Origin: Proteiniphilum sp.
GTDB lineage: Bacteria > Bacteroidota > Bacteroidia > Bacteroidales > Dysgonomonadaceae
Assembly (NCBI GenBank): GCA_031255275.1
Contig: JAIRSV010000131.1
Span: 1 to 9,502, forward strand
Reading direction: 5' to 3'
DNA: 9,502 bases
Of this stretch, positions 6,118 to 9,502 are shown in pieces. The notes under the pieces are model-generated. The model worked only from the letters and a program-made list of their open reading frames with translations, made no database searches and was not told where the DNA came from. The stretch's first letter is position 1; each line of letters opens with the position of its first letter. The position numbers and the translations under genes were made by a program.

Positions 6118-8970
6118 ATGATAAAACCCGAACAATTTAAAAACAGACACATCGGCATTACGGAAGCCGATAAGCAGAAAATGCTCGAAGCCATCGACCT
6201 GTCGTCGGTGGACGAACTGATCAACCGGACAATTCCTTCCGACATCCGCCTGAAGGAACCCCTGTCGTTACCCAAAGCGCTGTCGGAGCACGAGTACGCC
6301 GAAGAGATCGCGCACATCGCATCCCTCAACAGCATCCATACCTCCCATATCGGCACAGGCTGGTATGACACCGTCACTCCGGCGGTGATTTACCGGAACG
6401 TCTTCGAAAATCCCGTATGGTATACATCCTACACACCCTATCAGGCCGAGATTTCGCAGGGACGCCTGGAAGCGCTGCTCAACTTCCAGACGGTAGTGAG
6501 CGAACTCACCGCGCTGCCGCTGGCCAACTGTTCGCTGCTGGACGAAGCTACCGCCGCAGCCGAAGCGGCCTCCATGATGTACGGACTGCGCAGCCGCGAG
6601 CAGGTGAGGAACGGGGTGAAAACCCTCTTCGTGGACGGAAATATCTTTCCCCAGACGCTGGCCGTGCTCAGGACGAGAATGTATCACGCAGGGATCGAAA
6701 TCGTTGTGGGAGATTACAGCACCGTCGCCCTTGACGGAACGTTCTTCGGCGCCATCGTTCAGTACCCCAATGGTGACGGGAGCGCGGAAGATTATCGCGA
6801 CTTCACGGAACGGGCGCACAGGGCGGACTGCAAGGTAGCCGTGGCGACCGATCTGCTGGCGCTCACGATACTCGTTCCGCCGGGAGAGTGGGACGCCGAC
6901 ATAGCCTTCGGGAGCGCTCAGCGCTTCGGTATCCCCATGTTCTTCGGAGGCCCTTCGGCAGCCTTCTTTGCCACCAGAGACGAGTACAGGCGATCCGTGC
7001 CGGGACGCATTATCGGCATATCGAAGGACGCCTACGGCCGGGAAGCGCTGCGTATGGCGCTGCAGACGCGGGAACAGCATATCAAACGCGAAAAGGCTAC
7101 CTCCAACATCTGCACGGCGCAGGCGCTGCTGGCTACAATGGCCGCCTTCTATGCCGTGTATCACGGCCCGGAAGGGCTGAAGTGCATTGCCCGCCGCATT
7201 CACTCCATCGCCTGCCACGTGAGCGGGAAGCTGAAGGAGATGGGATACCGGCAGCTGAACGGCAGCTACTTCGATACGCTGAAGATCAAACTGCCTGCCG
7301 ACATCTCCGTGCAGGACATCCGCGAGAATACCGAAATACGGGGCATCAACCTGCGCTATTTCGACGACGGCGAAGTGGGTATCAGCTTCGACGAGACGAC
7401 CGGCGCACACCACATGCACGAACTGCTGTCTGCGTTCGCCATGACTGCGGGCAATTCGAAGGCATATCCATCCGGCGAGCTGTCGGGAAAGAGTCCGCTG
7501 AAAGAGTCTCAGCTCCGGAAATCGGAATTTCTCACCCACCCCGTCTTCAACAGCTATCATACGGAGACCGAACTGATGCGATACATCAAGCGGCTCGAAC
7601 GGAAAGATATTTCGCTGGCACATTCCATGATCCCGCTCGGCTCCTGCACGATGAAGCTGAATGCAGCGTCAGAACTCCTTCCGCTGGGGCTGGCCGGCTT
7701 CCGGAACATTCATCCCCTTGCCCCCCGCGAACAGGTGGCGGGATATGCACAGATGATCAGCGAACTGGAAGGGATGCTGGCCGTGATTACGGGATTTGCC
7801 GCCACCAGCCTTCAGCCCAACTCCGGGGCAGCAGGCGAGTATGCCGGACTGATCACCATTGCAAGCTACCTCGAAAGTAACGGCGAGGGTCACCGCAAAG
7901 TGGTACTTATCCCGGCGTCGGCACACGGCACCAATCCCGCCAGCGCGGTACAGGCCGGCTTCAGGCCGGTAACGGTTGCCAGCGACGCGAACGGGAATGT
8001 GGACATGAACGACCTGCGTGCCAGGGTGGAGCAGTATGCGGACGAACTGGCTGCCTACATGATCACCTACCCCTCCACGCACGGGATCTTCGAGACGGAG
8101 ATCCGGGAGATGTGCCGCCTGATCCACGAGGCGGGCGGACAGGTGTATATGGACGGGGCTAACATGAACGCGCAGGTGGGACTGACCAGTCCGGGCGTCA
8201 TCGGAGCCGACGTCTGTCACCTCAACCTGCACAAGACGTTCGCCATTCCGCACGGAGGCGGAGGGCCGGGCATAGGCCCCATCTGCGTGGCAGAACACCT
8301 CGTCCCGTTCCTTCCCACAGATCCGTCGGCTCGGCCGGCAGGCGGCAATGCGGTTTCGGCCGCGCTTTACGGCAGTGCGGGCGTGGCGGAAATAACCTAT
8401 GCCTATATCCGCATGATGGGCGCCGAGGGGCTGAAGGAGGCTACGGAAGCGGCCATCCTCAGCGCGAACTATCTGGCGGAAAAGCTGAAGGATTCCTACG
8501 GCATAGTCTATCGCGGCGCCGGAGGCCGGGTGGGACACGAGCTTATCCTCGAATGTCGGGGTCTGAAAGAGGCGTCGGGGATTACCGAGACCGACATTGC
8601 CAAGCGTCTGATTGACTATGGCTATCACGCGCCCACGCTCTCCTTTCCCGTGCACGGCACGCTGATGGTGGAACCTTCGGAAAGCGAAAGTCTGGCCGAA
8701 CTGGATCGCTTTGTGGAAGTGATGAGTCGGATTCACGAAGAGATCATCGAGGTGTCGCGGGGCGAATATACGGCAGAAGATAATGTGCTGGTGAATGCGC
8801 CGCATCCCGAATATGAGGTGACGGCCGATGACTGGAATCATGCTTATCCGCGGAGCAAGGCCGCCTATCCGCTGCCGTTCGTGGCTGAAAACAAGTTCTG
8901 GGTGAATGTCGCCCGTGTGGATAATGCTTATGGAGACAGGAATCTGGTATCCAGCCTTTGTCCCCGGTAA
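6118..8970 (+). CDS. gcvP: Glycine dehydrogenase (decarboxylating), P protein of the glycine cleavage system
   Basis: GcvP is the PLP-dependent P protein. It decarboxylates glycine and passes the aminomethyl group to the lipoyl arm of the H protein, feeding one-carbon units to tetrahydrofolate through the T protein. At 950 residues it is the fused, homodimeric form (E. coli 957), not the split gcvPA/gcvPB form. The N-terminal half shows NRHIG near residue 9, then YTPYQAEISQGRLEALLNFQ (about 103-122) and SLLDEATAAAEAA (139-151). The C-terminal half holds MIPLGSCTMKLNA, SAHGTNPASA, and the cofactor site NLHKTFAIPHGGGGPG with the Schiff-base lysine at K706. The frame is intact with no frameshift. 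gcvH and gcvT are not in this window. The start at 6118 follows an AT-rich stretch and gives the usual family N-terminus. Codon use resembles the neighbouring genes. Confidence 0.97.
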   Translation: MIKPEQFKNRHIGITEADKQKMLEAIDLSSVDELINRTIPSDIRLKEPLSLPKALSEHEYAEEIAHIASLNSIHTSHIGTGWYDTVTPAVIYRNVFENPVWYTSYTPYQAEISQGRLEALLNFQTVVSELTALPLANCSLLDEATAAAEAASMMYGLRSREQVRNGVKTLFVDGNIFPQTLAVLRTRMYHAGIEIVVGDYSTVALDGTFFGAIVQYPNGDGSAEDYRDFTERAHRADCKVAVATDLLALTILVPPGEWDADIAFGSAQRFGIPMFFGGPSAAFFATRDEYRRSVPGRIIGISKDAYGREALRMALQTREQHIKREKATSNICTAQALLATMAAFYAVYHGPEGLKCIARRIHSIACHVSGKLKEMGYRQLNGSYFDTLKIKLPADISVQDIRENTEIRGINLRYFDDGEVGISFDETTGAHHMHELLSAFAMTAGNSKAYPSGELSGKSPLKESQLRKSEFLTHPVFNSYHTETELMRYIKRLERKDISLAHSMIPLGSCTMKLNAASELLPLGLAGFRNIHPLAPREQVAGYAQMISELEGMLAVITGFAATSLQPNSGAAGEYAGLITIASYLESNGEGHRKVVLIPASAHGTNPASAVQAGFRPVTVASDANGNVDMNDLRARVEQYADELAAYMITYPSTHGIFETEIREMCRLIHEAGGQVYMDGANMNAQVGLTSPGVIGADVCHLNLHKTFAIPHGGGGPGIGPICVAEHLVPFLPTDPSARPAGGNAVSAALYGSAGVAEITYAYIRMMGAEGLKEATEAAILSANYLAEKLKDSYGIVYRGAGGRVGHELILECRGLKEASGITETDIAKRLIDYGYHAPTLSFPVHGTLMVEPSESESLAELDRFVEVMSRIHEEIIEVSRGEYTAEDNVLVNAPHPEYEVTADDWNHAYPRSKAAYPLPFVAENKFWVNVARVDNAYGDRNLVSSLCPR

Positions 8971-8990
8971 GTGCGCCGTCGGCCGGAAAC

Positions 8991-9013
8991 CGGAATCGGA
9001 ATCGGAATCGGAA
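8991..9013. repeat. CGGAAT hexamer tandem repeat
   Basis: Three exact copies of CGGAAT (8991-9008) are followed by a partial CGGAA, starting 20 nt after the gcvP stop. A short GTTAGTTAG run follows directly. It is non-coding simple sequence and may vary in copy number between strains. Confidence 0.85.
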
Positions 9014-9021
9014 AGTTAGTT

Positions 9022-9045
9022 AGACGTCAGACGTCAGACGGTCTG
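9022..9045. repeat. AGACGTC heptamer repeat ending in a small palindrome
   Basis: AGACGTC occurs twice in tandem (9022-9028, 9029-9035) with a partial third copy to 9040. The last part also forms an inverted repeat, CAGAC (9035-9039) with GTCTG (9041-9045). It lies between the hexamer array and the GC hairpin downstream of gcvP. Confidence 0.75.
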
Positions 9046-9050
9046 AAGCA

Positions 9051-9080
9051 GGGGTGCTCCTCGTGGGCGCCCCTCTTCAT
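9051..9080 (+). terminator. Possible weak terminator hairpin downstream of gcvP
   Basis: GGGGTGC (9051-9057) pairs with GCGCCCC (9067-9073) including one T-G wobble, around a 9-nt loop, and is followed by the moderately T-rich TCTTCAT. It is the only terminator-like structure after gcvP before the repeat block. The tail is poor for an intrinsic terminator. The hairpin may instead be a diverged relative of the GC hairpin in the repeat module that follows. Confidence 0.35.
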
Positions 9081-9149
9081 TAATTGAAAGTGGAAAGTTG
9101 AAAAGTCGAGAAGCGGAAAAAACCAGCTCGGGGAACGCCGGAGCGGCAA

Positions 9150-9169
9150 GGGGCGGGAGCACCCGCCCC
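9150..9169. other. 8-bp GC hairpin in repeat module, copy 1
   Basis: GGGGCGGG (9150-9157) pairs perfectly with CCCGCCCC (9162-9169) around the tetraloop AGCA. The same hairpin is present unchanged in copy 2. A preceding stem, CTCGGG with CCGGAG (9127-9143), has one mismatch in this copy. Confidence 0.8.
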
Positions 9170-9211
9170 GACGAGCGATTTCTTTGTTAATTGTCTGCAC
9201 TGTGATTCTTC

Positions 9212-9310
9212 TGATTTACGTGATTTACATGATTTACATGATTTACATGATTTACATGATTTACATGATTTACATGATTTACATGATTTACATGATTTAC
9301 ATGATTTACA
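9212..9310. repeat. 9-bp minisatellite, 11 units (copy 1)
   Basis: One TGATTTACG unit (9212-9220) is followed by ten identical TGATTTACA units (9221-9310) with no length error. The first unit differs from the rest only at its last base. Perfect identity of ten units suggests recent expansion by slippage or recombination. Because 9 is a multiple of 3, the array is open in several frames and gives artefact proteins of repeated tripeptides. Confidence 0.95.
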
Positions 9311-9358
9311 TAACCAATGCGCCAAAAACAACCAGCTCGGGGAGCGCCCGAGTGGCAA

Positions 9359-9378
9359 GGGGCGGGAGCACCCGCCCC
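9359..9378. other. 8-bp GC hairpin in repeat module, copy 2
   Basis: The stem GGGGCGGG (9359-9366) with CCCGCCCC (9371-9378) and loop AGCA is identical to copy 1. Just before it, CTCGGG (9336-9341) pairs perfectly with CCCGAG (9347-9352) around a 5-nt loop, so this copy carries two clean hairpins 6 nt apart. Confidence 0.8.
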
Positions 9379-9420
9379 GACGAACGATTTCTTTATTAAT
9401 TGTCTGCACTGTGATTCTTC

Positions 9421-9447
9421 TGATTTACGTGATTTACATGATTTACA
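9421..9447. repeat. 9-bp minisatellite, 3 units (copy 2)
   Basis: One TGATTTACG unit (9421-9429) is followed by two TGATTTACA units (9430-9447). The layout matches copy 1, including the variant first unit, but with eight fewer units. Confidence 0.93.
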
Positions 9448-9502
9448 TAACCAATGCGCCAAAAATAACCAGCTCGGGGAGCGCCCGAGTGGCAAGGGGC
9501 GG

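Larger units (their letters stand above)
9121..9502. repeat. Compound tandem repeat with hairpin modules and 9-bp minisatellite (at least 2.3 copies)
   Basis: Copies begin at 9121, 9330 and 9467; the last is cut by the window end. Each full copy has four parts: a 73-bp GC-rich module from AACCAGCTCG to TAATTG (9121-9193, 9330-9402), an 18-bp linker (9194-9211, 9403-9420), an array of TGATTTACA units, and a 19-bp linker starting TAACCAATGC (9311-9329, 9448-9466). The modules differ at 5 of 73 positions, the 18-bp linkers are identical, and the 19-bp linkers differ only in the last base. Unit lengths are 209 and 137 bp; the 72-bp difference equals eight 9-bp units. No gene is credible here; frames across it are repetitive on both strands. 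The stretch from 8971 to 9120 before it holds only short tandem repeats, one hairpin and a purine-rich run (9085-9120). Confidence 0.93.

Noticed and set aside
6268..8841. Long - strand open frames opposite gcvP (about 451 and 390 codons)
   Set aside because: gcvP is unmistakable and intact on the + strand. The reverse frames are the usual by-product of GC-rich codon third positions, and their products show no recognisable motif.
9184..9399. Open frame on the + strand with repeated Met-Ile-Tyr units, and frames on the - strand with repeated Cys-Lys-Ser or Val-Asn-His
   Set aside because: They arise because a 9-bp tandem unit without stops is open in several frames on both strands. There is no start context, and the frames run through the non-coding hairpin modules.
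9121..9502. CRISPR array
   Set aside because: The repeat module is 73 bp, the spacing varies, the intervening segments are mostly the same simple repeat and not unique spacers, and no cas gene is present.
9121..9502. Insertion sequence or transposon end
   Set aside because: No transposase frame, terminal inverted repeats or target duplication are visible in the window. The copies are in direct orientation.

Overview
The window reads as chromosomal DNA of a member of the Bacteroidota, most likely order Bacteroidales, with a fairly GC-rich genome. The cytochrome bd subunits have the Bacteroidales form: CydB carries a QGG motif where E. coli has DGFD, and CydA has a short Q-loop. A DUF3467 protein, a DUF3298-type lipoprotein and a TAnnTTTG promoter (3755-3762) fit the same group, and no start codon has a strong Shine-Dalgarno sequence. 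I cannot name the genus. All recognised genes are on the + strand and are housekeeping or respiratory. There is no integrase, transposase, defence gene, CRISPR array, tRNA or rRNA.

Layout. 1-126 is the 3' end of a gene that looks like alanine dehydrogenase, closed by a strong intrinsic terminator (161-208). 291-599 is a DUF3467 protein, followed after 2 nt by a doubtful 48-codon basic ORF (602-748). 772-3528 is cydAB, the cytochrome bd quinol oxidase, closed by a second terminator (3570-3606). A roughly 180-nt spacer holds two mutually exclusive hairpins and a Bacteroidetes-type promoter. It leads into a DUF3298/DUF4163 lipoprotein gene (3791-4675) that overlaps rsmG (4672-5295) by 4 nt. A metallo-beta-lactamase-fold hydrolase (5356-6009) and full-length gcvP (6118-8970) follow, separated by a 108-nt spacer with two hairpins.

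From 8971 to the window end there is no credible gene. This stretch starts with short tandem repeats (CGGAAT hexamers, AGACGTC heptamers) and a GC hairpin. It then becomes a compound tandem repeat: a conserved 73-bp GC-rich module with two hairpins, an 18-bp linker, an array of a 9-bp unit (TGATTTACA), and a 19-bp linker. The 9-bp array has 11 units in the first copy and 3 in the second; a third copy runs off the window. The two full copies differ in length by exactly eight 9-bp units.

Functionally, cydAB supports microaerobic oxygen reduction. gcvP (glycine cleavage) and the alanine dehydrogenase link to amino-acid nitrogen and one-carbon metabolism, and rsmG modifies 16S rRNA. I found no new multi-gene system. 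The most unusual structure is the compound repeat at the 3' end.
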